From: Methylobacterium tarhaniae | Lineage (GTDB): Bacteria; Pseudomonadota; Alphaproteobacteria; Rhizobiales; Beijerinckiaceae | DNA: 50,813 nucleotides | NCBI RefSeq assembly: GCF_001043955.1 | Contig: NZ_LABZ01000178.1 | Coordinates: forward strand, 1 to 50,813 | Direction of reading: 5' to 3' | Shown: positions 1 to 7,253 of the stretch, one piece after another | Numbering within the stretch: position 1 is the stretch's first letter | How the letters are laid out: each line of letters begins with the position of its first letter | Made by a program: the position numbers and the translations under genes | Notes under the pieces: generated by a model | What the model was told of the DNA's origin: nothing | Seen by the model: the letters and a program-made list of their open reading frames with translations, nothing else | Database searches by the model: none

Positions 1-52
1 CCCTTGACCTGCCGCCACCCCAAGCCCCACACCGCGCCCGCGAGAGGCGCCC

Positions 53-688
53 ATGTCCGACATCCTGGTCATCGACAACTACGATTCCTTCACCTGGAAC
101 CTCGTCCACCTGATCGGGCCGCTCGCCGGCTCGATCGAGGTGGTGCGCAACGACGCGATCACCGTCGAGGAGATCCGCCGCCGTGCGCCGGATGCCCTGG
201 TGCTGTCGCCGGGCCCTTGCACTCCGAGCGAGGCGGGGGTCTGCCTCGACGTCGTGCGGGAGTTGAGCGACGAGATCCCGATGCTCGGCGTCTGCCTCGG
301 CCTCCAGGCGATCGGCCAGGCCTTCGGCGGCGACGTGGTCCGGGCGCCCGCGCCGATGCACGGGAAGGTCTCGCAGGTGCAGCATCGGGCGACCGGGCTG
401 TTCCGGGGCATCAACGGGCCCTTCGCGGCGACGCGCTACCACTCGTTGATCGTCGAGCGGGCGACCTGCCCGGCCAACCTCGTGGTGACCGCGGAAGCCG
501 ACGGGTTGATCATGGCCCTGGAGCATGCGGAGCGGCCGGTGCACGGGGTGCAGTTCCACCCCGAGAGCATCCTGTCGCAGCACGGTGCCACGATGGTGCG
601 TAATTTCCTCGACCTCGCTTCGGCCTGGAACGCCGATACCCGGAATGTGAAGGCCCGGGGTGACAAGCACGGCCGAGATGTGCATTGA
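53..688 (+). CDS. trpG: Anthranilate synthase component II (glutamine amidotransferase)
   Basis: Supplies ammonia from glutamine to the TrpE subunit for anthranilate synthesis, the first committed step to tryptophan. The 211-residue product is a class I glutamine amidotransferase domain with N-terminal DNYDSFTWN, the nucleophile Cys81 in GVCLGLQ, and the His169/Glu171 pair in VQFHPES. Length fits TrpG/PabA; the last 20 or so residues (NVKARGDKHGRDVH) look like a short extra tail. The ATG follows GAGAGGCGCCC, an acceptable ribosome site. trpD starts 45 bp downstream on the same strand, which favours TrpG over a stand-alone PabA, although one subunit may serve both anthranilate and aminodeoxychorismate synthases. 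trpE is not in the window. Confidence 0.93.
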   Translation: MSDILVIDNYDSFTWNLVHLIGPLAGSIEVVRNDAITVEEIRRRAPDALVLSPGPCTPSEAGVCLDVVRELSDEIPMLGVCLGLQAIGQAFGGDVVRAPAPMHGKVSQVQHRATGLFRGINGPFAATRYHSLIVERATCPANLVVTAEADGLIMALEHAERPVHGVQFHPESILSQHGATMVRNFLDLASAWNADTRNVKARGDKHGRDVH

Positions 689-733
689 CGGGACCGGCCC
701 GACACCCGCGCTGAGATCAGGCTCGTTATCGTC

Positions 734-1747
734 ATGGACTCGTTCAAGCCCTACCTGGCGAAGGTCGCCACGGGCGCCGCGCTGACGCGCGAGGAGGCGC
801 GCCGCGCCTTCGACCATCTGCTCTCCGGCGAGGTGACGCACGCCCAGGCCGGTGCCTTCCTGATGGCCTTGCGCGTCCGCGGCGAGGCGGTGGATGAGAT
901 CGCCGGCGCCGCCGGCGCTCTGCGCGAGCGCATGACCCGCGTCGCGGCGCCCGACGGCGCGATCGACATCGTGGGGACCGGCGGCGACCATTCGGGCAGC
1001 TACAACGTCTCGACCCTGGCGGCGATCGTCACCGCCGCCTGCGGCGTGCCGGTGGCCAAGCACGGCAACCGCGCCGCCTCGTCCCGCTCCGGCGCCGCCG
1101 ACGTGCTCGCGGCGCTGGGCGTCGGCATCGGCCTGACGCCGGAGCACCTCGCCCGCTGCCTCGCCGAGGCGGGCCTGTGCTTCATGTTCGCCCAGTCGCA
1201 CCACGCCTCGATGCGCCACGTGGCGCCCGTGCGGGTGGAGATCGGCACCCGGACGCTGTTCAACGTGCTGGGACCGCTGTGCAACCCGGCCGGGGTGTCG
1301 GCGCAGCTGCTCGGCGTGTACGCCCCCTCCCTCGCCGAGCCGATGACCCGGGTGCTCTCCGAGCTCGGCAGCCGCCGGGTCTGGACCGTGCACGGCTCGG
1401 ACGGGCTCGACGAGATCACCACCACGGGTCCCACCGCCGTGGTGGCCCTGGAGGACGGCGCATTCCGTCACTTCACCATCGATCCGCAGGAGCTCGGCCT
1501 GCGCCTCGCGCAACCGGAGGAACTGCGCGGCGGCGATCCGGCCCACAACGCGAGCGCCTTGCGCGAGGTGCTGGACGGCGCCCGCACGCCCTACCGCGAC
1601 ATCGGTGTGCTGAATGCCGCGGCGGCCCTGATGGTCGCCGGGCGCGTTGACAGCTTGCAGGACGGCGTCGCGCGCGCCGCCCAGGCGATCGACACCGGCG
1701 CGGCCAGGGCGGTCCTGGAGCGCCTGGCGACCGTCTCCAACGCGTGA
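734..1747 (+). CDS. trpD: Anthranilate phosphoribosyltransferase
   Basis: Transfers phosphoribose from PRPP to anthranilate, the second step of tryptophan synthesis. The 337-residue protein has the usual length and the family hallmarks: GTGGD at residues 81-85, NVST at 91-94 and KHGNRAASSRSG at 109-120 for PRPP/Mg and anthranilate binding. It sits between trpG (45 bp upstream) and trpC (72 bp downstream), as in many alphaproteobacteria where trpGDC is separate from trpE and trpFBA. No obvious Shine-Dalgarno precedes the ATG, so translation may depend partly on readthrough from trpG. Confidence 0.95.
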   Translation: MDSFKPYLAKVATGAALTREEARRAFDHLLSGEVTHAQAGAFLMALRVRGEAVDEIAGAAGALRERMTRVAAPDGAIDIVGTGGDHSGSYNVSTLAAIVTAACGVPVAKHGNRAASSRSGAADVLAALGVGIGLTPEHLARCLAEAGLCFMFAQSHHASMRHVAPVRVEIGTRTLFNVLGPLCNPAGVSAQLLGVYAPSLAEPMTRVLSELGSRRVWTVHGSDGLDEITTTGPTAVVALEDGAFRHFTIDPQELGLRLAQPEELRGGDPAHNASALREVLDGARTPYRDIGVLNAAAALMVAGRVDSLQDGVARAAQAIDTGAARAVLERLATVSNA

Positions 1748-1819
1748 TCACCCCGCCTCGCGGCGGATTTCCGATACCCGAAGCGACCCCCGACACGCTC
1801 CCGAGGGGAGGACACGGCC

Positions 1820-2743
1820 TTGTCCGACACCGAAACGACCTCCCAGGATTCGACGTCCCAGGATTCGACCTGCCAGAGTTCGACCTCCCAGAGTTCGACC
1901 TCCCAGAGTTCGACCTCCGCCGGGGGCGAGGCCCGGCCGCGCCCGGCCGACGTGCTCGCCCATATCGAGGCCTATAAGCGGCGCGAGATCGCCTCGGCGA
2001 AGCTGCGCGTGCCGCTCGCCGAGCTGGAGAAGCGCGCTGCGAAGGCGGATCCGCCCCGCGGCTTCGCCGACGCGATCGCGGCCCATCTCGCGGAGGATCG
2101 CTTCGCGCTGATCGCCGAGATCAAGAAGGCCTCGCCCTCCCGCGGCCTGATCCGCGAGGATTTCGATCCGCCGGCTCTGGCCTGCGCCTACGAGGCGGGC
2201 GGCGCCACCTGTCTCTCGGTGCTCACCGACGAGCCCTCCTTCAAGGGCAAGCCCGAATACCTGACCGCGGCCCGCGCCGCCTGCTCCCTGCCGGTCCTGC
2301 GCAAGGACTTCCTGTTCGAGCCCTACCAGGTGGTCGAAGCCCGGGCCTGGGGCGCCGACTGCATCCTGGTCATCATGGCAAGCCTCGACGACGACGAGGC
2401 CGCCGCCCTGGTCGAGACCGCCCACGACCTCGGCATGGACGTCCTGGTCGAGGTGCATGACGAGGCGGAGCTGGCCCGCGCCCTCCCCCTCGGCACCCGG
2501 CTCATCGGCGTCAACAACCGCTCCCTACGCACCTTCGAGGTGTCCCTCGACAACGCCGTGCGCCTGAGCCCGCTTGTGCCGCCGGATCGGATCCTCGTCG
2601 GCGAGAGCGGCATCGGCGGCCATGCCGACGCGCAGGTCCTGGCCAAGGCCGGCATCCGCACGATGCTGGTCGGCGAGAGCCTGATGCGGCAGGACGACGT
2701 GACGGCGGCGACGAAGCGGCTGCTGTTCGGTGATCAGGCCTGA
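1820..2743 (+). CDS. trpC: Indole-3-glycerol-phosphate synthase with repeat-bearing N-terminus
   Basis: Closes the ring of carboxyphenylamino-deoxyribulose phosphate to indole-3-glycerol phosphate. TIM-barrel motifs are clear: IAEIKKASPSRG at residues 98-109, VLRKDFLFEPYQ at 159-170, IGVNNRSLRTFEV at 229-241 and LVGESG at 259-264. The TTG start is preferred because a strong GAGGGGAGGA site (1803-1812) lies 7 nt upstream. That start gives about 40 residues before the normal family start (near VLAHIEAYKRREI, residue 45), and residues 8-32 are five copies of a Ser/Gln/Thr pentapeptide coded by a 15-bp tandem repeat. An internal GTG at codon 45 would give an ordinary TrpC but has no visible ribosome site. 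moaC and moeA, often next in the order, are absent; the 3' end overlaps the convergent hydrolase gene by 10 bp. Confidence 0.93.
   Translation: MSDTETTSQDSTSQDSTCQSSTSQSSTSQSSTSAGGEARPRPADVLAHIEAYKRREIASAKLRVPLAELEKRAAKADPPRGFADAIAAHLAEDRFALIAEIKKASPSRGLIREDFDPPALACAYEAGGATCLSVLTDEPSFKGKPEYLTAARAACSLPVLRKDFLFEPYQVVEARAWGADCILVIMASLDDDEAAALVETAHDLGMDVLVEVHDEAELARALPLGTRLIGVNNRSLRTFEVSLDNAVRLSPLVPPDRILVGESGIGGHADAQVLAKAGIRTMLVGESLMRQDDVTAATKRLLFGDQA
1841..1915 (+). repeat. 15-bp tandem repeat, five units, inside trpC
   Basis: Five consecutive 15-bp units begin at 1841, 1856, 1871, 1886 and 1901. The last two are identical (TCCCAGAGTTCGACC); the others differ at one to four positions. Because 15 is a multiple of three, gain or loss of a unit keeps the trpC frame and only changes the length of the N-terminal extension (SQDST or SQSST units). 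Confidence 0.9.
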
Positions 2744-3612
2744 GCTTCGGCGGAGGCGGTCAGGAAGCCGATCAAGGCCGCGTTGACCGCTTCCGGCTCC
2801 TCGTGCTGGAGCCAGTGGGTGGCGTCGGGGAAGTACCGCACCGCACCCTGCGCGCAGAGGCGCAGGCTCTCGGCGGCGAGGCCGCGCTCCAGCGCCGTGT
2901 CCCGTTCGCCCCAGAGCACCAGGACCGGCGGCAGGATCGGCGCCGGCGCGGGCTGCCGGGGCAGGCGCAGCGCCCGGTACCAGTTCAGCATCGCGGTGAT
3001 CGCCCCGGGGCGCCGCCAGGCGGCCGCGTAGAGATCGAGGTCGTCGGGCGAGAAGGCGCCGGTCCGGCTCGACGAGGTCAGGGCGCGGCGGAGCGCGGCG
3101 CAGTCGCCGGCCCGCAGCAGGGCTTCCGGCAGGCCGGGCAGCTGGAACAGCCCGACATAGAAGCTCCGCAGCGCCTGGCTCGGATGCCGGCGCGCATAGG
3201 CGCCGAAGACGTCCGGATGCGGCGCGTTGAGGATCGCCACGCGCTCGAGACGGTCCGGATGGTGCGATGCCACCCACCAGGCGACGAGGCCGCCCCAATC
3301 GTGCCCGACGAGGCGGATCCGCTCGTGCCCGAGGGCGTCGGCGAGGCCGATCACGTCGCCGGCGAGGCGGTCGAGGTGGTAGGCCTTGATTCCCTCCGGC
3401 CGGCTCGACAGGCCGTAGCCGCGCTGGTCCGGCGCCACGACCCGCAGGCCGGCCGCCGCGAGCGGCCCGATCTGGTGGCGCCAGCCCGACCAGGTCTCGG
3501 GAAAGCCGTGCAGCAGCACGGTGAGCGGCCCGTCCGCAGGGCCGGCCTCGGCGACGTTCAGGGTCAGGCCGCGGACCGGGATGCGCCGCGTGGCGGGCTC
3601 GATGGGCGTCAT
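2734..3612 (-). CDS. Alpha/beta hydrolase, epoxide-hydrolase type
   Basis: A 292-residue soluble alpha/beta hydrolase. HGFPE at residues 35-39 forms the oxyanion region and VGHDWGG places an aspartate nucleophile at residue 105; aspartate there rather than serine is the signature of epoxide hydrolases and haloalkane dehalogenases. The C-terminal DATHWLQHEEPE carries the catalytic histidine. The substrate cannot be told from sequence. The start is the ATG at 3612, where homology begins; the frame stays open upstream to 4080 but that extension covers the small RNA locus and is not protein-like. The gene converges on trpC and overlaps its last 10 bp. Confidence 0.85.
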   Translation of the reverse strand: MTPIEPATRRIPVRGLTLNVAEAGPADGPLTVLLHGFPETWSGWRHQIGPLAAAGLRVVAPDQRGYGLSSRPEGIKAYHLDRLAGDVIGLADALGHERIRLVGHDWGGLVAWWVASHHPDRLERVAILNAPHPDVFGAYARRHPSQALRSFYVGLFQLPGLPEALLRAGDCAALRRALTSSSRTGAFSPDDLDLYAAAWRRPGAITAMLNWYRALRLPRQPAPAPILPPVLVLWGERDTALERGLAAESLRLCAQGAVRYFPDATHWLQHEEPEAVNAALIGFLTASAEAQA

Positions 3613-3754
3613 CGCGGCGGCTCCTGTGAGTCTGTCTCGACGGACGAGAGCGAAACGCGGTGGCCGTGAGCCGGGTCCGATCGACTGACGCAACGTGAAC
3701 TGTTGCGCCACGGCATCACATGCGTCGTCGATGCCACAACAGGCGGGCGGGCCC

Positions 3755-3783
3755 TTGCCAGCTGAGCAGCCAGCGCGTAATTC
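3755..3783 (+). promoter_or_regulatory. Sigma-70-like promoter of the putative small RNA
   Basis: TTGCCA (3755-3760), a 17-bp spacer, then TAATTC (3778-3783). Both hexamers are near the housekeeping consensus and the spacing is optimal. Expected transcription start is about 3789-3791, directly before a strong stem-loop. Confidence 0.6.
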
Positions 3784-3788
3784 TAGAC

Positions 3789-3878
3789 CTGCAACGCGGC
3801 GATGGCGTCGCGGCGTTGCTGCCCTCTTTGGGCGTTTCCTCCCTAGACTTGGGCCACACCTCGCGTGTGGCCTTTTTT
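3789..3878 (+). ncRNA. Putative anti-Shine-Dalgarno small RNA (alpha-r14-like)
   Basis: About 90 nt between the promoter at 3755-3783 and a terminator ending at 3878, with no protein-like frame. Structure seen: a first hairpin pairing GCAACGC (3791-3797) with GCGTTGC (3813-3819), continued inside by GCGA/TCGC; a single-stranded linker with TTTCCTCCCT (CCTCCC at 3838-3843); then the terminator hairpin. Exposed CCUCCC motifs, complementary to ribosome binding sites, mark the alphaproteobacterial alpha-r14 or 'cuckoo' RNAs, which repress mRNAs by blocking translation starts. Family membership is inferred from layout and motif, not from an alignment. Confidence 0.6.
3852..3878 (+). terminator. 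Rho-independent terminator of the small RNA
   Basis: GGCCACAC (3852-3859), loop CTCGC, GTGTGGCC (3865-3872), then six T residues (3873-3878). A textbook intrinsic terminator on the plus strand, and no protein gene ends here on that strand. Confidence 0.88.
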
Positions 3879-4100
3879 CTTCGGTGCGCGTGCATCTGTC
3901 AACGGCCAAGCCGGCCGGAACGGCAGCCGATTCACGCCGTTCTCGCATCCCGACAGGACCTTGCACCCTGCCCGGCGAGCGCGGGGCAGTCCCGGGACAG
4001 CAGCCTTTACGATCTATCAAGCAAAGGTGCGAATGCGCACTGCGCGGCGCCACCCCGAGCCCTACACGTCGCCCCGTCACGCGACGAAGGAGGTGCGGCG

Positions 4101-4193
4101 ATGATCAGGGAAAAACTCGACGACATCCGCTTCATCGTGACCCTCGCGGCCGTCGCGATGCTGGGTAGCCTGCTCGCCGGGCTGTTCGGCTGA
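4101..4193 (+). CDS. 30-residue single-pass membrane protein
   Basis: A 30-residue product: charged start MIREKLDDIRF, then a hydrophobic stretch of about 18 residues (IVTLAAVAMLGSLLAGLFG) ending at the C-terminus, consistent with one membrane helix. The case for a real gene is a near-perfect ribosome site, AAGGAGGTG at 4087-4095, at proper spacing from the ATG. It lies after the small RNA terminator, so it probably has its own promoter. I do not recognise a family; small regulators of membrane enzymes and type I toxin peptides have the same general form, but no antitoxin RNA can be shown. Confidence 0.55.
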   Translation: MIREKLDDIRFIVTLAAVAMLGSLLAGLFG

Positions 4194-4240
4194 GCCGCCC
4201 CACCCGATTTCTTGCAGGAAGACTTGTGCCGGGGCGCCCG

Positions 4241-5221
4241 TCACGCGAGCAGGGCAGCGACGGCGTCGCGATCCGGGAGGGCGTCGAAGACGCCCTTGCG
4301 GCAAACCACGCAGGCACCGCAGGCCGCGGCCAGGCGCAGGCTCTCGGCGAGCGGGCGCCCCTCGGCAAGGCCGACCGCCAGGCCCGCCGTGAAGGCGTCG
4401 CCGGCGCCGAGGGTGTCGACGGCCGCGACCGGGAAGGCGGGCTGGACCAGGGCGGGATGACCGGCCTGGAAGGCGAGCGCCCCGCCCGCCCCGACCGTGA
4501 CCACGACGAGGGCCGGCCCGCAGGCGAGCAGGGCCTCGGCGAGGGCGCCGAAGGCGTCCGGCTCCGTCCTGCCCTCCGGCGAGTCCAGGCCGAGGGCGGC
4601 GGCGAATGCCGCGGCCTCGACGGCGTTGACGACCAGGATCGTCGTCGCGGCCAGAATCTTCGAGGCCCGGATCTCCTGCCCCGGCATCCGGAACGGCGAC
4701 GGATTGAGCAGGGTCCGCACGCCCGCCGCGCGGGCGATCCGAAACGTCTCCGCGATCGCGGCGTCGCCGACCTCGAACTGCGCCAGGACGAGGTCGGCCC
4801 GGGCGATCCGGTCCGCCACCCGCCCCACCTCGGCCGGCCCGAGCCGGGCATTCGCCCCCGGATGCACGGCGAGGCAGTTCTCCCCCGCCGCGTCGGTGAA
4901 GCCGATTCCCGCCCCGGTCGGCCCGGGAAATCCGTGCAGCATCGCGGCCGGCAGGCCCGCGCGGTCGAGCGCCGGCCCGGCGAGGGCCGCCAGGGCGTCG
5001 TCGCCAATCGCCAGGAGGCCGTCCACCGCGGCGCCAAGGCGCCGGGCCCCGACCGCGAGGTTGAGGCCCTTGCCGCCCGGCTCGACCAGGAAAGCCTGTG
5101 CTTCCAGGGATTCGCCCGCTCGCGGCAGGCGCGCAACCGTGGCAGAACAGGCCACCACGAAGCTGCCGAGAACGAAGAGAGCCGGATTGGCCGCCATGCT
5201 GACGCTCATCTCGACGCTCAT
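4241..5221 (-). CDS. PfkB-family carbohydrate kinase (ribokinase-like)
   Basis: A 326-residue sugar kinase that should phosphorylate a monosaccharide or nucleoside with ATP. The N-terminal substrate-binding segment is EPGGKGLNLAVGARRLGA, and the C-terminal PfkB signature VDTLGAGDAFTAG contains the catalytic aspartate. Ribokinase, adenosine kinase-like and fructokinase members cannot be separated here; the GGKGLN form is typical of ribokinases. The ATG at 5221 has GGAG seven bases upstream. It is divergent from a GntR/UTRA regulator only 56 bp away, so that regulator is the likely controller and both promoters must share the short gap. Confidence 0.85.
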   Translation of the reverse strand: MSVEMSVSMAANPALFVLGSFVVACSATVARLPRAGESLEAQAFLVEPGGKGLNLAVGARRLGAAVDGLLAIGDDALAALAGPALDRAGLPAAMLHGFPGPTGAGIGFTDAAGENCLAVHPGANARLGPAEVGRVADRIARADLVLAQFEVGDAAIAETFRIARAAGVRTLLNPSPFRMPGQEIRASKILAATTILVVNAVEAAAFAAALGLDSPEGRTEPDAFGALAEALLACGPALVVVTVGAGGALAFQAGHPALVQPAFPVAAVDTLGAGDAFTAGLAVGLAEGRPLAESLRLAAACGACVVCRKGVFDALPDRDAVAALLA

Positions 5222-5277
5222 GCCGCATCTCCGTCCCGCCTCGCCGGCACGCCTGTCCCGGACCGGCTGACGCGCCG

Positions 5278-6057
5278 ATGCCCGAACACCCGCCCGGGCC
5301 CGGCCCAGGCCACCCTGCGCTCCCGAGCCTGGTCCGGCTGCGCCACGATACCGCGAAGCCGCTCTACCAGCAGCTGGAAGAACAGCTCCGCACGCTGATC
5401 GAGGACGGCACGGTGGCGGGCGGCACGACGCTGCCCGCCGAGCGGCCCTTCGCGGAGGCGCTCGGCGTCAGCCGCACGACGGTGCAGCGCTGCTACGATT
5501 CCTTGCGCCGGCAGCATTATCTCAGCGCCCATGGCCGTCACGGCTTCATCGTCGCGGCCGGGCGCACCCGGCTCAGCCCGGGCATGGACCGGCTCAAGGG
5601 CTTCACCGAGGAGATGCGCGAGCTCGGCCGCGTGCCCTCGACGCGGATCGTCGAGCGCCGCGTGGTCCAGGACCGCTCGATCGCCTCGCTGTTCGGCCTG
5701 CCCTCGACCGCGCCGTTCCTGAAGCTGGTCCGCATCCGCTGCGGCGACGGGATGCCGCTGTCGCGGGAGGTGGCGTGGTACGACCTCACGGCGGTGCCGG
5801 CCCTCGCGGAGGGCGATCTCGACGGTTCGGTCTACGCGTTCCTGGGCGCTCACGGGGCGGCCCTGGTGCGGTGCCGCCAGACCATCGAGGCCGCGACGCC
5901 GGACGAGACCGAGTGCGCGGTGTTCGGCTTCACGCAAGCCCTGCCCTGCCTCCTGATCAAGCGCCGCTCCTATGCCCGGGACGACCGGATGATCGAATAT
6001 GTCGAGGGCCTCTTCCGTGGTGATGCCTACGCCTACCGGCTCGACCTGAGGGCGTGA
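5278..6057 (+). CDS. GntR-family transcriptional regulator, HutC/UTRA type
   Basis: 259 residues. An N-terminal winged helix (LYQQLEEQLRTLIEDGTVAGGTTLP then FAEALGVSRTTVQRCYDSL, roughly residues 24-80) is followed by a UTRA ligand domain with the usual DRSIASLFGLPSTAPFLKLVRIR segment around residues 130-155. UTRA members sense small molecules such as sugars, sugar phosphates or histidine derivatives. Divergent from the PfkB kinase with 56 bp between start codons, so probably autoregulates and controls that kinase; the ligand may be its substrate or product. The 3' end overlaps the convergent LuxR-type gene by 25 bp. Confidence 0.88.
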   Translation: MPEHPPGPGPGHPALPSLVRLRHDTAKPLYQQLEEQLRTLIEDGTVAGGTTLPAERPFAEALGVSRTTVQRCYDSLRRQHYLSAHGRHGFIVAAGRTRLSPGMDRLKGFTEEMRELGRVPSTRIVERRVVQDRSIASLFGLPSTAPFLKLVRIRCGDGMPLSREVAWYDLTAVPALAEGDLDGSVYAFLGAHGAALVRCRQTIEAATPDETECAVFGFTQALPCLLIKRRSYARDDRMIEYVEGLFRGDAYAYRLDLRA

Positions 6058-6695
6058 GTCGGCGCCGCCTCTGCTTCGTAACCGGCCACCGGCAGCTGCA
6101 CCGCCGCCACCAGGGCGACGAGCTGGCTCTGCTGGCGGGTGCCGGTCTTGAGGAAGATTCGGGCCACGTGGGTCCGCGCGGTGGTGACGCTGATGCCGAG
6201 CGCGGCCGCGATTTCGGCCAGGCAGCCGCCGCGGGCCAGCGCCGCGCCGACCTGCGCCTCGGCCCGGGTGAGGCCGAACAGGGTGCGCAACTGGACCTCG
6301 GTCCGCCCCTGCGCCCGCAGCAGGCGGGCGACCACCACCGCCCGGCCCGGCGCCGCGGCATCGATGAGCGGCGAGACGCAGACCGAAACGCCCGGCTCGT
6401 CCGGAGTGCCGCCTTCGAGCTGGAGGAAGCCTCCCGCCTCCCCGTGCCTGTCGTCGCACGCCGCCTGGATCAGGGCGAGGAGTCGCGCTCTGCCATCCGC
6501 GTGTCGGGCACCCAGATGCCGGGTGACCTGGCAGCCGCCGGTCGCAGGCCGGCCGGAGAGCGCCCCGTCGGGCCGCTCGATGAGGTCCGTCGCCTCCCGG
6601 TTCGCGTGGAGGATGTGACCCTGCCGGTCGACCACCAGCACCGCGAGGGCGAGTGCGTCGAGGGCGGCCGCCGCCGCCGGCTGCCAGGCGGTCAC
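6033..6695 (-). CDS. LuxR-type (GerE-HTH) transcriptional regulator with PAS-like domain
   Basis: 220 residues. The N-terminal part (LDALALAVLVVDRQGHILHANREATDLI, about residues 12-40) reads as a PAS fold. The C-terminal 65 residues form a LuxR/GerE helix-turn-helix: FGLTRAEAQVGAALARG, then EIAAALGISVTTARTHVARIFLKTGTRQQSQLV. It is neither a response regulator (no receiver domain) nor an obvious quorum-sensing LuxR (no autoinducer-binding core). Tail-to-tail with the GntR gene, overlapping by 25 bp. Target and signal unknown. Confidence 0.8.
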   Translation of the reverse strand: MTAWQPAAAAALDALALAVLVVDRQGHILHANREATDLIERPDGALSGRPATGGCQVTRHLGARHADGRARLLALIQAACDDRHGEAGGFLQLEGGTPDEPGVSVCVSPLIDAAAPGRAVVVARLLRAQGRTEVQLRTLFGLTRAEAQVGAALARGGCLAEIAAALGISVTTARTHVARIFLKTGTRQQSQLVALVAAVQLPVAGYEAEAAPTHALRSSR

Positions 6696-7253
6696 GGTGC
6701 CGTGGTCCCGGTCACGCGGCTGCGCCGCCGCCCGTCATCCGTCCGCGGGGTTCCGCGCCGGCCGCGCCCGCCCCACGGGAGCCTCCTCCATGAGCACGCA
6801 TGCATCGTCTGCCCCCCGGCGACTCTCCGTGATTGAGCGGGCCGTGACCCGCCTGAGTCCATATAAGTACCAAAGCCTCATCCACACAAGACTGTTTTTG
6901 GACCGAGTGCCGCGCGGTCTAGATCTGTGATGATTGTTTCCTGGTGCCACAGATGCTTGTGTTCGGTATCGATCGTGGCCGCGCGGTCGGGATTGGCCTC
7001 ATCCTTTCGGAGGGTGTGCGCGAGCGATGGGCGTCCGTCGCGGAGTATCGACGCAGGTCCGGTCGTGGAGGCTGGCGACGCGGCTCCCGTGTCGCGCCGA
7101 TCCCTATGACATCCGAAGGACGAGCCGAGACGAAGGCGGGTGATCCATGAAGAGGATCCGCCATGAACCCAGCGGAAGGCGGCGATCGTCGTCGCGGCGG
7201 CGTCTGGCCGGGAGGTCCGGTCTTCGCTGCGCTGCAGCGAGGCGACAATGCGG
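6696..7253. other. Intergenic region without a convincing gene
   Basis: 558 bases. The most gene-like frame is a 46-codon plus-strand one at 6790-6930 (MSTHASSAPRRLSV...) with GGGAG eight bases upstream, but nothing else supports it. ATCTGTG and CACAGAT form a short inverted repeat around 6923-6956. The promoter of the LuxR-type gene must lie at the left edge. I see no tRNA, terminator or transposon end. Confidence 0.5.

Noticed and set aside
1..52. trp attenuator or leader peptide ahead of trpG
   Set aside because: Only 52 bases are available, with no tryptophan codon run or terminator-type hairpin.
3613..4080. N-terminal extension of the epoxide-hydrolase-like protein to a start at 4080
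   Set aside because: The extra 156 residues are low-quality and cover the promoter, hairpins and terminator of the small RNA on the other strand; homology starts at the ATG at 3612.
4241..6057. Kinase-GntR pair linked with deoC and rpiA as a nucleoside or pentose regulon
   Set aside because: The genes are 12 to 25 kb apart with no shared operator that I could find; the link would rest only on pathway similarity.
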